DNA of 64,000 nt from Corynebacterium callunae DSM 20147 (GTDB taxonomy: Bacteria > Actinomycetota > Actinomycetes > Mycobacteriales > Mycobacteriaceae), in contig NC_020506.1 of NCBI RefSeq assembly GCF_000344785.1, positions 372,001 through 436,000 of the forward strand. Reading direction: 5' to 3'. Position numbers and translations under genes: made by a program. Position 1 is the first letter of the stretch. Every line of letters begins with the position of its first letter. Of the stretch, positions 48,247 through 57,494 are shown in pieces. The notes under the pieces were generated by a model that saw only the letters and a program-made list of their open reading frames with translations, had not been told where the DNA came from and made no database searches.

Positions 48247-48843
48247 ATGAGTATTCTTCCCAACCTCACTCCCAAAAAATCCTCCACCCCCAGCCCGGTA
48301 GAGGATAAAGAGCAGCGCACTCAGCCTGCTCATAAAGGTGATGGTGGCACCAAGGGCGAAACACTCCAATTGTTGTTCAAGGTGTGGGCGGTGATGATCG
48401 GTCTGGAGCTAATCCACCAGATCTTCAATGTGGTCATGACGTTTATGGATCCCGCAGCCTTGCGCGCAGTGGCTGCTGAACAAGCCACCGCAGAAGGTTT
48501 GTCGGAGTCCATGGTTGATGCCACTGTCCTTGCCGCCACCTTGGTGATGGGCTTGATTAACCTCATTGTCATCGCGATTCTGGCGTGGATGGTGGTGGTA
48601 GTTAAAAAACACACCAAACGCACACCCACGGCATTTATGTTGCTGACTATCTTCAGCTTCTTCTTTATGCTGCGTACCCTCATGCTTTTCTTCGCATCCC
48701 CGGGTGCCATGGACATCCCCATCGCACTTTATGCCGTTGACGGCTGCATCCAAATCCTCATCGGCGTCAGCGCCGGCATAGCCTATGCACTCTCGCGCAG
48801 CGATGAGTCCATCAAATGGCTAAACGATTCCCCAAAACCTTAA
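48247..48843 (+). CDS. Conserved membrane protein 1 after hemB
   Basis: 198 residues, four hydrophobic segments (about 43-68, 95-121, 132-152, 162-180) with a charged N-terminus rich in Lys/Ser/Pro. It starts 40 bp after hemB and is followed by another small membrane protein and the ATPase-like gene. The order hemB plus small membrane proteins recurs around Rv0512-Rv0514. The stop codon is followed after seven bases by one copy of the CGTCGAAAAGC repeat (sense GCTTTTCGACG). Function unknown. Confidence 0.72.
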   Translation: MSILPNLTPKKSSTPSPVEDKEQRTQPAHKGDGGTKGETLQLLFKVWAVMIGLELIHQIFNVVMTFMDPAALRAVAAEQATAEGLSESMVDATVLAATLVMGLINLIVIAILAWMVVVVKKHTKRTPTAFMLLTIFSFFFMLRTLMLFFASPGAMDIPIALYAVDGCIQILIGVSAGIAYALSRSDESIKWLNDSPKP

Positions 48844-48870
48844 AAACCACGCTTTTCGACGGAGCTTCCC

Positions 48871-49383
48871 ATGCCGAGTATGTTCCCTTCACCCGCCACG
48901 GGCGGCGACGATATTAATCGCCGACCAGTCCACGAACCTTCAGCGGCAGACGGCACCATGCCAAAGTTGCTCAAAGCCGTGTTCTGGATGCTCTTAGCAA
49001 CTGCAGCTTTTATGATCCTCACTGGCCTCATTTTGTATACTGCCGGCTACACGGGCCCCGCGGACATGGATGAGAGCTACAAAGAAGCGGTGGTAAACAA
49101 CCAGAAGTTCATTGGTGGAATTAACGCTTTTGCGGGTGTGGTGATCGCAGCCCTGACGTCGCAGCTGCCCCGTGGAGGTAAGACCCCACGCCGCGTGCTC
49201 TTGGCATTAATGATGCTGGTGGTTCTTGTTGATCTGCTATCTTTTGCCACCCGTGCAGGTGGCTTTGCTTTGGGAATTATCGCTGTGCTCTTGGCTTTGG
49301 AAGCGCTGTTACTTTTTAGGCCTTCCATTAGCGATCACATCGATCGAAACCATATGGCGCGAGTAATGAACCAAAGAAAATAG
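48871..49383 (+). CDS. Conserved membrane protein 2 after hemB
   Basis: 170 residues, four hydrophobic segments (about 31-56, 80-97, 108-127, 129-150) after a polar N-terminus. GACGGAG precedes the ATG. Same strand as hemB and the ATPase-like gene 71 bp on; similar small proteins sit beside hemB in mycobacteria. Function unknown; it could assist the pseudo-ATPase, but this is only suggested by position. Confidence 0.7.
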   Translation: MPSMFPSPATGGDDINRRPVHEPSAADGTMPKLLKAVFWMLLATAAFMILTGLILYTAGYTGPADMDESYKEAVVNNQKFIGGINAFAGVVIAALTSQLPRGGKTPRRVLLALMMLVVLVDLLSFATRAGGFALGIIAVLLALEALLLFRPSISDHIDRNHMARVMNQRK

Positions 49384-49454
49384 GGTTTGCTGCTTATACT
49401 GTGGTGTCATTAAGCTAATCGCTTTTGTCCCTCTCTCACCCAAGAAAGTTGATT

Positions 49455-52091
49455 GTGAGCACCCCGGAGCACCAAGAGGTGGAAAACGCAGTTGATTCCG
49501 CCATCAACGACGCTAAATCAGCCGCCCTTAAGGCTGGCATCGGCATGCGGACAAAAGCTGAGGATGAAGACGAAGCCTTATTAGATCTTGGGTCTAAAGT
49601 CTCGATGGGCTTTGAACTAGAAGGTCTTGAAGGGGCACCGTCACTGGTAGCTGTGGAAAAGGCATTGGAAGAAATTCCCGGTGTCTCAACAAGAATTATT
49701 TACCCCACTGCAACTGCCTGGATTACTGCCACCGATCGGCTCGATCCAGAGACAATCATTAGTGTCTTTGCCACTTTTGGTATCAAAGCGCAGCTTTCAA
49801 ACTCTTCACTTTTGCGCCGTCACCAACGCTTAAGCGCAGAAGCCGGCCGTGAGGCACGCGTTGAGAGATTTCGTTCCCGGATGGAATCCAATCGCATTAG
49901 TCCACGTGTACGCAGGCATAACCGTGAAGAACTGCTGGCAGCGTTAAAAGCCCGCGAAAGTGGCTGGATTAAACGCAAACATAAGAGCACCGAAGCCGGC
50001 GACCTCAATATGACGGGTGATGTGCTTTTTACCGCCCGTGCGCTAATTACGCCTTTACGTTTATGGGTATGTTTGCCTTTGACGTTGATAGTGCTGGTGT
50101 TGTCTTTTAAAACTTCGCTGCAATTTGATTATTGGCAGTGGTTGGTTGCTGTTCTGGCACTGCCGGTGGTGACTTGGGGTGCTTGGCCCTTCCACCGAGC
50201 TGCAGCTGGAGGTATTCGACGTGGTATTTCTGCGCTAGATGCGACCAGCTCAGTGGCGATTATTGCTGCCTATTTGTGGTCGATCGCCATGTTGTTATTC
50301 CAAACCCCAGGTGAACCTGGATGGCGCTCCTATCCTGCGTGGTTTGCTTTTAACTATGGCACTCTCACCCAAAATGAGATTTATTTTGACGTAGCCTGTG
50401 GAATGACAGTCTTGCTCTTGGCGGGGCGTTTGCTTACTCGTCGCACCAGCCGAACCAGTTTGTTGGCAGAGCTTGACCGGCTACAAGTTGATCCCCAACG
50501 TATTGTCACCGTGGTTCGCAAACACCGTATGAGCCGTGTTGTGGAAGAGCTGCAAATTCCAGTGCAGGAAGTACGCGTAAGTGATGACGTCATCATTCCG
50601 GCAAATACGATGATTCCGGTTGATGGAATGGTAATTGGTGGAAAATCCAAGATCGCTGCCAGCATCATCATGGGTGAGGATGCTCGCGAGGTCAAGGTAA
50701 ATGACAAAGTTACCGCGGCCAGCCTCAACCTGGAAGCAGAACTGAAAATCCGTGTGATGCGCACCGGACACCGCACCAAAATTGCCGCTGTGCACCGCTG
50801 GGTCAAAGAATCCACAATGCGAGAAAACCGCCACAATCGTGCGTCGATAAGATCTGCAGGAACCCTGGTTCCTGTTGCCTTTACTATCGCGGTGGTGGAC
50901 TTTGCCCTGTGGGCGCTGATTTCTGGAAATATTTATGCAGCTTTTACCACCACTCTCGCGGTCCTGGCCTGTGTTGCTCCGGTAGCGCTGGCGCTGTCGG
51001 CCCCGCTGGCAACCAAAAATATTATTGAAGCCGCAGCTCGCGGCGGCATGCTGGTGCGCAGCGGTGAAATTTTCCGCGTTCTTGATGACGTGGACACTGC
51101 CGTTTTTAACCGCGTGGGCACCCTGACTGATGGTCAGATGATGGTGGAAACCGTCACTGCTGACAAGGGTGAAGATGCCGAATTAGTGTTGCGCGTCGCC
51201 GGCGCACTGGCTATGGAATCTCCGCACGCTGTGTCCCAGGCACTGGTGAAGGCCGCCCGCGAAGCCCGTGATGCCGGTGCCGGTGGCGAGAACATTCCGC
51301 ACTGGATTGAAGTGGGAAATGTAGAAATCACCGAAGAAGGAAGCTTCCTCGGCAATATTGAGATCCCCATGGCTAACTCTTCCGGTCAGCTGAAGATGCG
51401 TTCAGTGGAAGCGATGTTGTGGCGCCCGCGTTCTATGACCGAGGTGCGAGCAACCCTGAGCCCTCGTCTAACCGCAGCGGCAATCTCTGGCGGTGCACCA
51501 CTGATTGTGCGATGGAAGGGTAAAGACCGCGGAGTCATCACTCTCAATGACCATGTGCGTCCCGATGCAGCCGATGCCATTATCGATATTGAAGAACAAG
51601 GCATTGAAACCATGATGCTCTCGCGCGACACTTATCCGGTGGCACGCCGTTACGCTGACAGTTTGGGCATCACCCATGTGTTGGCAGGCATCGCGCCGGG
51701 TAAAAAGCCACAGGCGGTGCGCGCTGTGCACACCCGTGGATCAACCGTTGCGATGATTGGCGATGGTTCCGTCTTGGACTGTCTCAGAGTTGCCGACGTC
51801 GGAATTTTGATGGGCGTGGATAACCCACGGGAGCTGCGCGATGATTCCGATGATCCAGCAGCGGACGTGGTGTTGCTGCGCGAGGAAGTTTCCTCGGTAC
51901 CGCATCTTTTCACCTTGGCGCGTCGATACGCAAAATTGGTCAATGGAAACCTGTCCCTGGCCTGGGGTTATAACGCAGTGGCCATGTTGATGGCCATTTC
52001 GGGTGTCTTGCACCCGATGGCGGCAACGGTGTTCATGCTGACCTCCTCGCTCCTTATTGAGTGGCGCTCTGGGCGCGCTCGCCGCTACTAA
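49455..52091 (+). CDS. Degenerate P1B-type ATPase (probable pseudo-enzyme)
   Basis: About 878 residues from the GTG at 49455 (AAGAAAG upstream; the frame opens at 49425). The whole P1B-ATPase layout is kept: an N-terminal metal-domain-like fold without CxxC, eight-segment membrane part, actuator and P/N domains. Yet the catalytic motifs differ: CPC is CVAP, the phosphorylated Asp of DKTGT is Asn (FNRVGTLTDG, codon 51108), TGES is MGED, TGD is SRD and GDGxND is GDGSVLD. The frame is intact, so this is a preserved protein, not a broken gene. It cannot pump by the normal cycle; a regulatory or haem-related role is a guess. Confidence 0.85.
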   Translation: MSTPEHQEVENAVDSAINDAKSAALKAGIGMRTKAEDEDEALLDLGSKVSMGFELEGLEGAPSLVAVEKALEEIPGVSTRIIYPTATAWITATDRLDPETIISVFATFGIKAQLSNSSLLRRHQRLSAEAGREARVERFRSRMESNRISPRVRRHNREELLAALKARESGWIKRKHKSTEAGDLNMTGDVLFTARALITPLRLWVCLPLTLIVLVLSFKTSLQFDYWQWLVAVLALPVVTWGAWPFHRAAAGGIRRGISALDATSSVAIIAAYLWSIAMLLFQTPGEPGWRSYPAWFAFNYGTLTQNEIYFDVACGMTVLLLAGRLLTRRTSRTSLLAELDRLQVDPQRIVTVVRKHRMSRVVEELQIPVQEVRVSDDVIIPANTMIPVDGMVIGGKSKIAASIIMGEDAREVKVNDKVTAASLNLEAELKIRVMRTGHRTKIAAVHRWVKESTMRENRHNRASIRSAGTLVPVAFTIAVVDFALWALISGNIYAAFTTTLAVLACVAPVALALSAPLATKNIIEAAARGGMLVRSGEIFRVLDDVDTAVFNRVGTLTDGQMMVETVTADKGEDAELVLRVAGALAMESPHAVSQALVKAAREARDAGAGGENIPHWIEVGNVEITEEGSFLGNIEIPMANSSGQLKMRSVEAMLWRPRSMTEVRATLSPRLTAAAISGGAPLIVRWKGKDRGVITLNDHVRPDAADAIIDIEEQGIETMMLSRDTYPVARRYADSLGITHVLAGIAPGKKPQAVRAVHTRGSTVAMIGDGSVLDCLRVADVGILMGVDNPRELRDDSDDPAADVVLLREEVSSVPHLFTLARRYAKLVNGNLSLAWGYNAVAMLMAISGVLHPMAATVFMLTSSLLIEWRSGRARRY

Positions 52092-52240
52092 TAAAACCTG
52101 CCACCGCACAATGCGTGGACTTTAGGGCGGGCGTAGTGCACAATCTCAGCCCCCGATATCCACCCTTTTATTGATGAAAATCTCCTTAATTAGGTGTGGC
52201 TTCTTTCCCAAATTTCCTTCAATGGGGCAAGATTAAGCCC

Positions 52241-53317
52241 ATGTCTTCTCACTCCGTTTCGGCCACACGCCGAGTTTTGCACAATGCACCTTTATTAGAT
52301 GCCATCAACGGCAAAACCCCCACCCGCACCCCAGTGTGGTTTATGCGCCAGGCCGGGCGCTCCCTTCCGGAATATAAAAAAGTCCGCGAGGGAATCGGCA
52401 TGTTGGACTCTTGTTTCATGCCGGAACTTTTGGCTGAAATCACCTTGCAGCCAGTGCGTCGCCACGATGTAGACGCTGCAATTTTGTTCTCTGACATTGT
52501 GGTTCCACTACGCGCTGCAGGCGTAGCCGTAGAAATTGTGCCCGGTCGTGGCCCAGTTCTCGACGCTCCTATCCGCACCCGCGAGGATGTTTCAAACCTG
52601 CCAATTTTGGATGTCGATGTTCCTGAGGTTGCTGCGGGAATTGGCATTATCTTGAAAGAACTAAATGAACAGCAAGCTCTCATCGGTTTTGCAGGTGCAC
52701 CATTCACCCTGGCCAGCTACCTGGTTGAGGGCGGACCTTCCAAAAACCACGAGAAGACCAAAGCAATGATGCATGGCGATCCAGAAACCTGGCACGCACT
52801 CATGCAGCGTTTGGTTCCAACCATCGTTAACTTCCTCAAAGTCCAAATTGACGCTGGCATTGATGCCATGCAGCTCTTTGATTCTTGGGCAGGCTTCCTC
52901 ACCGAACGTGATTACACCGAATTTGTATTGCCTTATTCCACCGAGATTCTCCAGGAAATTGAGCAGTACGCAATCCCCCGAATCCACTTTGGAGTGGGCA
53001 CCGGCGAAATCCTCGGCGCGATGAGCCGTGCAGGTTCTGAGGTCATGGGTGTGGATTGGCGCGTGCCTTTGGACAAAGCAGCAGAGCGCATTGCTGCAGT
53101 CTCCGGACCAAAGGTATTGCAGGGTAACCTGGACCCTGCATTGTTGTTTGCAGGTACCGACCCACTAACCCGGGAGGTTGCCCGTATTAAGGCGGAGGCT
53201 GCCACAGCCATTGCCGCTGGAAATGCCACCGGCCATATCTTCAACCTGGGACATGGCGTACTGCCAAACACCGTGGCAGAAGATATTACAGAGGCGATTT
53301 CAATCATTCACGCCTAA
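52241..53317 (+). CDS. hemE: Uroporphyrinogen decarboxylase
   Basis: 358 residues. Removes four carboxyls from uroporphyrinogen III to coproporphyrinogen III. Typical are TPVWFMRQAGRSLPEYKKVR with the active-site Arg pair, ILFSDIVVPLRAAG with the catalytic Asp, and NLGHGVLPNT with the conserved His. ATG at 52241; the frame begins at 52196 without a site. 150 bp after the ATPase-like gene, 114 bp before hemY. Confidence 0.95.
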   Translation: MSSHSVSATRRVLHNAPLLDAINGKTPTRTPVWFMRQAGRSLPEYKKVREGIGMLDSCFMPELLAEITLQPVRRHDVDAAILFSDIVVPLRAAGVAVEIVPGRGPVLDAPIRTREDVSNLPILDVDVPEVAAGIGIILKELNEQQALIGFAGAPFTLASYLVEGGPSKNHEKTKAMMHGDPETWHALMQRLVPTIVNFLKVQIDAGIDAMQLFDSWAGFLTERDYTEFVLPYSTEILQEIEQYAIPRIHFGVGTGEILGAMSRAGSEVMGVDWRVPLDKAAERIAAVSGPKVLQGNLDPALLFAGTDPLTREVARIKAEAATAIAAGNATGHIFNLGHGVLPNTVAEDITEAISIIHA

Positions 53318-53431
53318 AGAAAGTGGATCTAGCGTCAGGCGGAGTGTTCCTGTCACTAGATGCGCAGTGTTAATAAGGTGATTTTTCGCCCCAAGTACCG
53401 CTAAAGTACCTCGCTGATTTAAGGAAGTTTT

Positions 53432-54793
53432 ATGCGTTTTGCCATCATCGGAGCAGGACTTGCAGGTTTAACTGCAGCCTATGAAATCCACAAGGCTGAT
53501 CCAGCAGCCCATATTGATGTCCTTGAGGCAGGGGAGCGTATCGGTGGCAAATTGTTCACTGTGCCTTTTTCCTCAGGCCCCACCGATATTGGTGCAGAAG
53601 CTTTCTTAGCAGCGCGCTCTGACGCCCTGGAGTTCTTCCAAGAGCTTGGCCTGGGTGATTCTCTGGTGGCGCCATCAGGTGCGAAATCCCAGTTTTTTGC
53701 AGGTGGCACCTTGCAGGAGTTTCCTGCCGGGGGCGTAATGGGTATCCCCGCCACCCCACCGGCAGGAGCAGCAGATGCACCTTTTGAATGGACCCCGGGG
53801 TCTGATATTTCAGTTGGTGCTTTGGTGCGTCAGCAATACGGCGATGAAATCGTCGATAGCGTTGTCTCCTCCTTGTTGGGTGGCGTTTATTCATCCACTG
53901 CCGATGATCTGGGCCTACGTGCTAGCGTTCCGGCGTTGGCTGCTGCCTTGGATCAACTGGCGGAGGCTGGCCAGCCAGTTACGCTAAGCGCTGCAGTTAA
54001 AGCTGTAGAAGCCCAGCGCGCTGCAACTAAAAAGACTGCGGAAACTCGCCCAGTATTCCAAACCTTCAAAGGTGGATACGCCGAGCTTTATGAGGCTTTG
54101 GCAGAACAATGCGGCGCCGATATTCACTTAGATTGCTTTGTCTCTGCAATTACCAAGTCCGGTGCCGGATTTGCCATCAAGGGCGGTGGCGAAGGCATTT
54201 ATGATCGCGTGATTTTGGCGGTGCCAGCACCAACTGCAGCCGTTTTGCTTCGTGATCTCACCCCAGCTGCAGGAAATCACCTTAAGGCCATTAAGTTGGC
54301 TTCCTCTGCAGTGGTGGGCATGCACTTTGATGATGCCACCGGCCTGCCAGAAAACTCGGGCGTGTTGGTGGCCGTGGGTGAGCCTGGAATTACTGCCAAG
54401 GCCTTCACCTTCTCCTCGAAGAAGTGGCCACATATCGCTGAGCGTGGCGGCGCACTAATTAGAGCTTCCTTTGGCCGTCTCGGGGATGAAAAGACCGCCC
54501 GAATGGATGAAGATGCTCTTGTGGATGCAGCACTTGATGATCTCCAGACCATTACTGGTTTTGATGGCCGTGCTGCAGGATTGTCAGAAATTTATGTGCA
54601 GCGCTGGTTTGGTGGATTACCTGCCTATGGTGTTGACCACATTCAAACCGTGGCTGCTGCGCGCGCCGAAATTGCTGTGATTCCAGGGCTAGAGGCCATC
54701 GGCGCGTGGGCTGGGGGAGTGGGAGTGCCTGCAGTTATTGCAGATGCGCGTGCTGCTGTGCAGCGACTTCTGCAGCTTCCCACCAACAGCTAA
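53432..54793 (+). CDS. hemY: Protoporphyrinogen/coproporphyrinogen III oxidase, HemY type
   Basis: 453 residues, FAD-dependent amine-oxidase fold. The N-terminus is IIGAGLAGLTAAYEIHK with the dinucleotide motif and an EAGERIGGK continuation; RWFGGLPAYGVDH and the C-terminal GAWAGGVGVPAVIADA are FAD-site marks. In Actinobacteria this enzyme oxidises coproporphyrinogen III to coproporphyrin III (coproporphyrin-dependent branch), so it is functionally CgoX. AAGGAAG precedes ATG. Confidence 0.92.
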   Translation: MRFAIIGAGLAGLTAAYEIHKADPAAHIDVLEAGERIGGKLFTVPFSSGPTDIGAEAFLAARSDALEFFQELGLGDSLVAPSGAKSQFFAGGTLQEFPAGGVMGIPATPPAGAADAPFEWTPGSDISVGALVRQQYGDEIVDSVVSSLLGGVYSSTADDLGLRASVPALAAALDQLAEAGQPVTLSAAVKAVEAQRAATKKTAETRPVFQTFKGGYAELYEALAEQCGADIHLDCFVSAITKSGAGFAIKGGGEGIYDRVILAVPAPTAAVLLRDLTPAAGNHLKAIKLASSAVVGMHFDDATGLPENSGVLVAVGEPGITAKAFTFSSKKWPHIAERGGALIRASFGRLGDEKTARMDEDALVDAALDDLQTITGFDGRAAGLSEIYVQRWFGGLPAYGVDHIQTVAAARAEIAVIPGLEAIGAWAGGVGVPAVIADARAAVQRLLQLPTNS

Positions 54794-54885
54794 AACCCTA
54801 AAGAACTAGCCCCATCCCACAGCCCAAAAGGACACTATGTGGGGTGGGGAAACTAATTTTAGGGCAAGTCTGTCAATGCCCTGGA

Positions 54886-54913
54886 TTGGATTCACAGCTT
54901 CAATCAATACAAT
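54886..54913 (+). promoter_or_regulatory. hemL promoter, leaderless
   Basis: TTGGAT (54886-54891), 16 bases, TACAAT (54908-54913). Transcription should begin about base 54920, at the ATG at 54921. No ribosome site precedes that ATG. Confidence 0.6.
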
Positions 54914-54920
54914 GACTGAT

Positions 54921-56243
54921 ATGACTTCATCCTTTAAGGGTACTTCCGCCAATATTGCCCGCTCAGCGCACTGGTTTGAACAAGCTCAAAAGTTGACTCC
55001 GGGAGGTGTGAATTCCCCAGTTAGGGCTTTTGGTTCTGTCGGGGGCCAGGCTCGTTTTATTGAAAAGGCACATGGCTCCACCCTTATTGACGTGGATGGA
55101 AATGAATATGTGGACCTCGTCTGCTCTTGGGGTCCAATGCTAATGGGCCATGCCCACCCTGAGGTTGTAGAAGCTGTTCAAAAAGCAGTGGTTAATGGCC
55201 TATCTTTCGGCGCTCCTACCATTGGTGAAGTTGAGCTTGCCCAGAACATCGTAAAGCGCACCTCGGTTGAAGAGGTCCGCTTGGTTAACTCCGGCACCGA
55301 GGCCACCATGTCTGCAGTTCGTTTAGCTCGTGGATATACCCGCCGTTCCAAGATTTTGAAGTTTGAGGGCTGCTACCACGGCCACGTAGACGCTCTTTTG
55401 GCTTCTGCAGGTTCCGGCGTGGCAACTTTCGCACTACCTGATTCTCCTGGCATCACCGGTGCGCAGACCTCAGATACCATCGTGGTTCCTTATAACGATA
55501 TTGAAGCGGTCCGTAATGCATTTGCTCAGTACCCCGGCCAGATTGCCTGCATTATTGCAGAGGCTGCAGGTGGCAATATGGGCACCGTTGCCCCTCTAAA
55601 TGGATTTAATGACAAGTTGCTCGCCATCGCACATGCCGATGGTGCGCTGCTCATCCTGGATGAGGTCATGACCGGTTTCCGTACCTCTTATCGCGGTTGG
55701 TTTGGCGTCGATAAGGTCACCGCTGACCTCGTGACCTTCGGCAAGGTTGTGTCCGGCGGTTTGCCTGCCGCAGCGTTTGGCGGCAAGGCTGAGATCATGA
55801 ACATGCTGGCCCCACAGGGCCCGGTTTACCAGGCAGGTACCCTGTCCGGTAACCCAGTTGCGGTTGCAGCTGGTCGGGCTTCTTTGAGGCTTGCCGACGA
55901 AAACCTCTACAACACAATCAACGCTAACGCCGATCGCCTGGACAGCCTGATTTCAGCTGCGCTTACCCGCGAAGGTGTAGCGCACCATATTCAGCGTGCC
56001 TCCAATATGCTTTCCATCCGTTTTGCAGAAGGCGAAGGCCACAACTTCAGTGATATGAAAGCTGCGGATACTTTCCGCTTTGCACCTTTCTTCCATGCAC
56101 TTCTTGATCATGGCGTTTATGGCCCACCAAGTGTTTTTGAAACCTGGTTTGTTTCTTCGGCGCTAACGGACGATGATTTCCAGAAGATTGAAAACGCACT
56201 TGTGCCCGCTGCCCGCGCAGCTGCTGCAGCCACCCCAAACTGA
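54921..56243 (+). CDS. hemL: Glutamate-1-semialdehyde 2,1-aminomutase
   Basis: 440 residues. PLP enzyme that makes 5-aminolevulinate from glutamate-1-semialdehyde, partner of hemA. The PLP lysine is in [43 protein letters not shown] and [12 protein letters not shown] are family marks. The start at ATG 54921 fits the leaderless promoter; ATG 54912 overlaps the -10 box, and the frame from 54837 is an unsupported extension. Phosphatase gene follows 12 bp on. Confidence 0.94.
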   Translation: MTSSFKGTSANIARSAHWFEQAQKLTPGGVNSPVRAFGSVGGQARFIEKAHGSTLIDVDGNEYVDLVCSWGPMLMGHAHPEVVEAVQKAVVNGLSFGAPTIGEVELAQNIVKRTSVEEVRLVNSGTEATMSAVRLARGYTRRSKILKFEGCYHGHVDALLASAGSGVATFALPDSPGITGAQTSDTIVVPYNDIEAVRNAFAQYPGQIACIIAEAAGGNMGTVAPLNGFNDKLLAIAHADGALLILDEVMTGFRTSYRGWFGVDKVTADLVTFGKVVSGGLPAAAFGGKAEIMNMLAPQGPVYQAGTLSGNPVAVAAGRASLRLADENLYNTINANADRLDSLISAALTREGVAHHIQRASNMLSIRFAEGEGHNFSDMKAADTFRFAPFFHALLDHGVYGPPSVFETWFVSSALTDDDFQKIENALVPAARAAAAATPN

Positions 56244-56255
56244 CCCGAAGGCATC

Positions 56256-56864
56256 ATGAGCTCAACGATTGTCCACCTCGTCCGACACGGCGAGGTACAC
56301 AACCCGGAAAAGATTCTCTACGGCCGCATGCCCGGCTACCGACTTTCCGCCCGTGGACGCAGCCAAGCAGCTGCCACCGCCGCCTCCTTCAAGGGGCATG
56401 ACGTCACCTATCTCGCTGCATCTCCATTGCAGCGTGTGCAGGAGACTTCCCAACCTTTTGCCGCGATTACCGGCTTGGACGTCATCACCGATGATGATCT
56501 CCTCGAGGCAGGAAACCGCTTTGAAGGTCTGCGCACTAAAGGATTGCGTTCCCAATTATGGAATCCGGTGCGCTGGCCTTTGATGCGCAACCCTAGTTTG
56601 CCCAGCTGGGGTGAGCACTATGAGGACATACTCGAGCGCATGATAGCAGCAGTGGAGCGTGCTCGCGTTGCAGCCGAAGGTCACGAGGCCATCTTGGTTA
56701 GCCACCAGCTGCCTATTGTTTGCGTACAAAGGTATGCCCGTGGCAAGCAGCTATGGCATAACCCTGCTGCTCGTCAGTGTGATTTGGCATCGGTAACCTC
56801 CTTGGTTTTCCAGAATGACCAAATTGTTGATGTCCACTACAACGAACCAGCACAGGAGATTTGA
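56256..56864 (+). CDS. Histidine phosphatase family protein
   Basis: 202 residues. VHLVRHGEVHNPEKILYGR holds the phosphohistidine (about 10); ASPLQRVQETSQPFA and LVSHQLPIVCV with the second His complete the phosphoglycerate-mutase-like site. A different group from gpmA: likely a phosphatase of unknown substrate. GAAGG lies before ATG, and the thioredoxin-like lipoprotein gene starts six bases after the stop, so it is in the hemL-ccs operon. Confidence 0.88.
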   Translation: MSSTIVHLVRHGEVHNPEKILYGRMPGYRLSARGRSQAAATAASFKGHDVTYLAASPLQRVQETSQPFAAITGLDVITDDDLLEAGNRFEGLRTKGLRSQLWNPVRWPLMRNPSLPSWGEHYEDILERMIAAVERARVAAEGHEAILVSHQLPIVCVQRYARGKQLWHNPAARQCDLASVTSLVFQNDQIVDVHYNEPAQEI

Positions 56865-56870
56865 TCAATC

Positions 56871-57494
56871 GTGCGTTTAGCTAAGTTTGCAGCGATACTA
56901 GCAGTGGTAACTCTCGGCTCAGTGACGCTGGTTGCTTGCGGAGAAGACTCCACCGCTGGCACCGATGCGGTTGCCGTCGGTGGAACCTTCCAATTCCACT
57001 CCCCAGGTGGCCAAACTGAGATTTTTTATGATGAAGCAGAGCGTGAAAACTTGGCTGATATCAGTGGTGAATCCCTCATGGATGAAACCCAAGAAATCAA
57101 CCTCGCTGATTTTGAGGGCCAAGTTGTGATTCTTAATGCCTGGGGCCAGTGGTGTGCGCCTTGTCGTTCAGAATCTGATGACCTCCAAACCATCCATGAA
57201 GAACTCCAAGCTGCCGGCGATGGTGAAACTCCTGGTGGCACCGTGTTGGGTATTAATGTCCGTGATTATTCTCGCGATATTGCCCAAGACTTTGTCACTG
57301 ACAACGGTATTAGCTACCCCAGCATTTATGATCCACCTTTTATGACTGCAGCTCAGCTGGGTGGCGTACCAGCCTCTGTTATTCCAACTACCATCGTGTT
57401 GGATAAGCATCACCGCCCCGCAGCAGTCTTTTTGCGGGAAGTTACTTCCCAAGATGTCCTTGACGTTGCTCTGCCTTTGTTGGATGAGGCCTAA
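56871..57494 (+). CDS. TlpA/ResA-like thioredoxin lipoprotein (cytochrome c biogenesis)
   Basis: 207 residues. Signal peptide with lipobox LVACGED, so a membrane-bound lipoprotein. The thioredoxin active site is WGQWCAPCRSE; the cis-Pro region is ASVIPTTIVLD. Family role: reduces the CxxCH cysteines of apocytochromes outside the cell. GTG start. The stop abuts the ccdA ATG directly (TAA-ATG), which suggests translational coupling with its electron donor. Confidence 0.92.
   Translation: MRLAKFAAILAVVTLGSVTLVACGEDSTAGTDAVAVGGTFQFHSPGGQTEIFYDEAERENLADISGESLMDETQEINLADFEGQVVILNAWGQWCAPCRSESDDLQTIHEELQAAGDGETPGGTVLGINVRDYSRDIAQDFVTDNGISYPSIYDPPFMTAAQLGGVPASVIPTTIVLDKHHRPAAVFLREVTSQDVLDVALPLLDEA

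Noticed and set aside
50933-51121. Reading the ATPase-like gene as a broken pseudogene
   Set aside because: The frame is continuous over 878 codons with normal codon use, so changed motifs do not come from a frameshift; a maintained pseudo-enzyme fits better.
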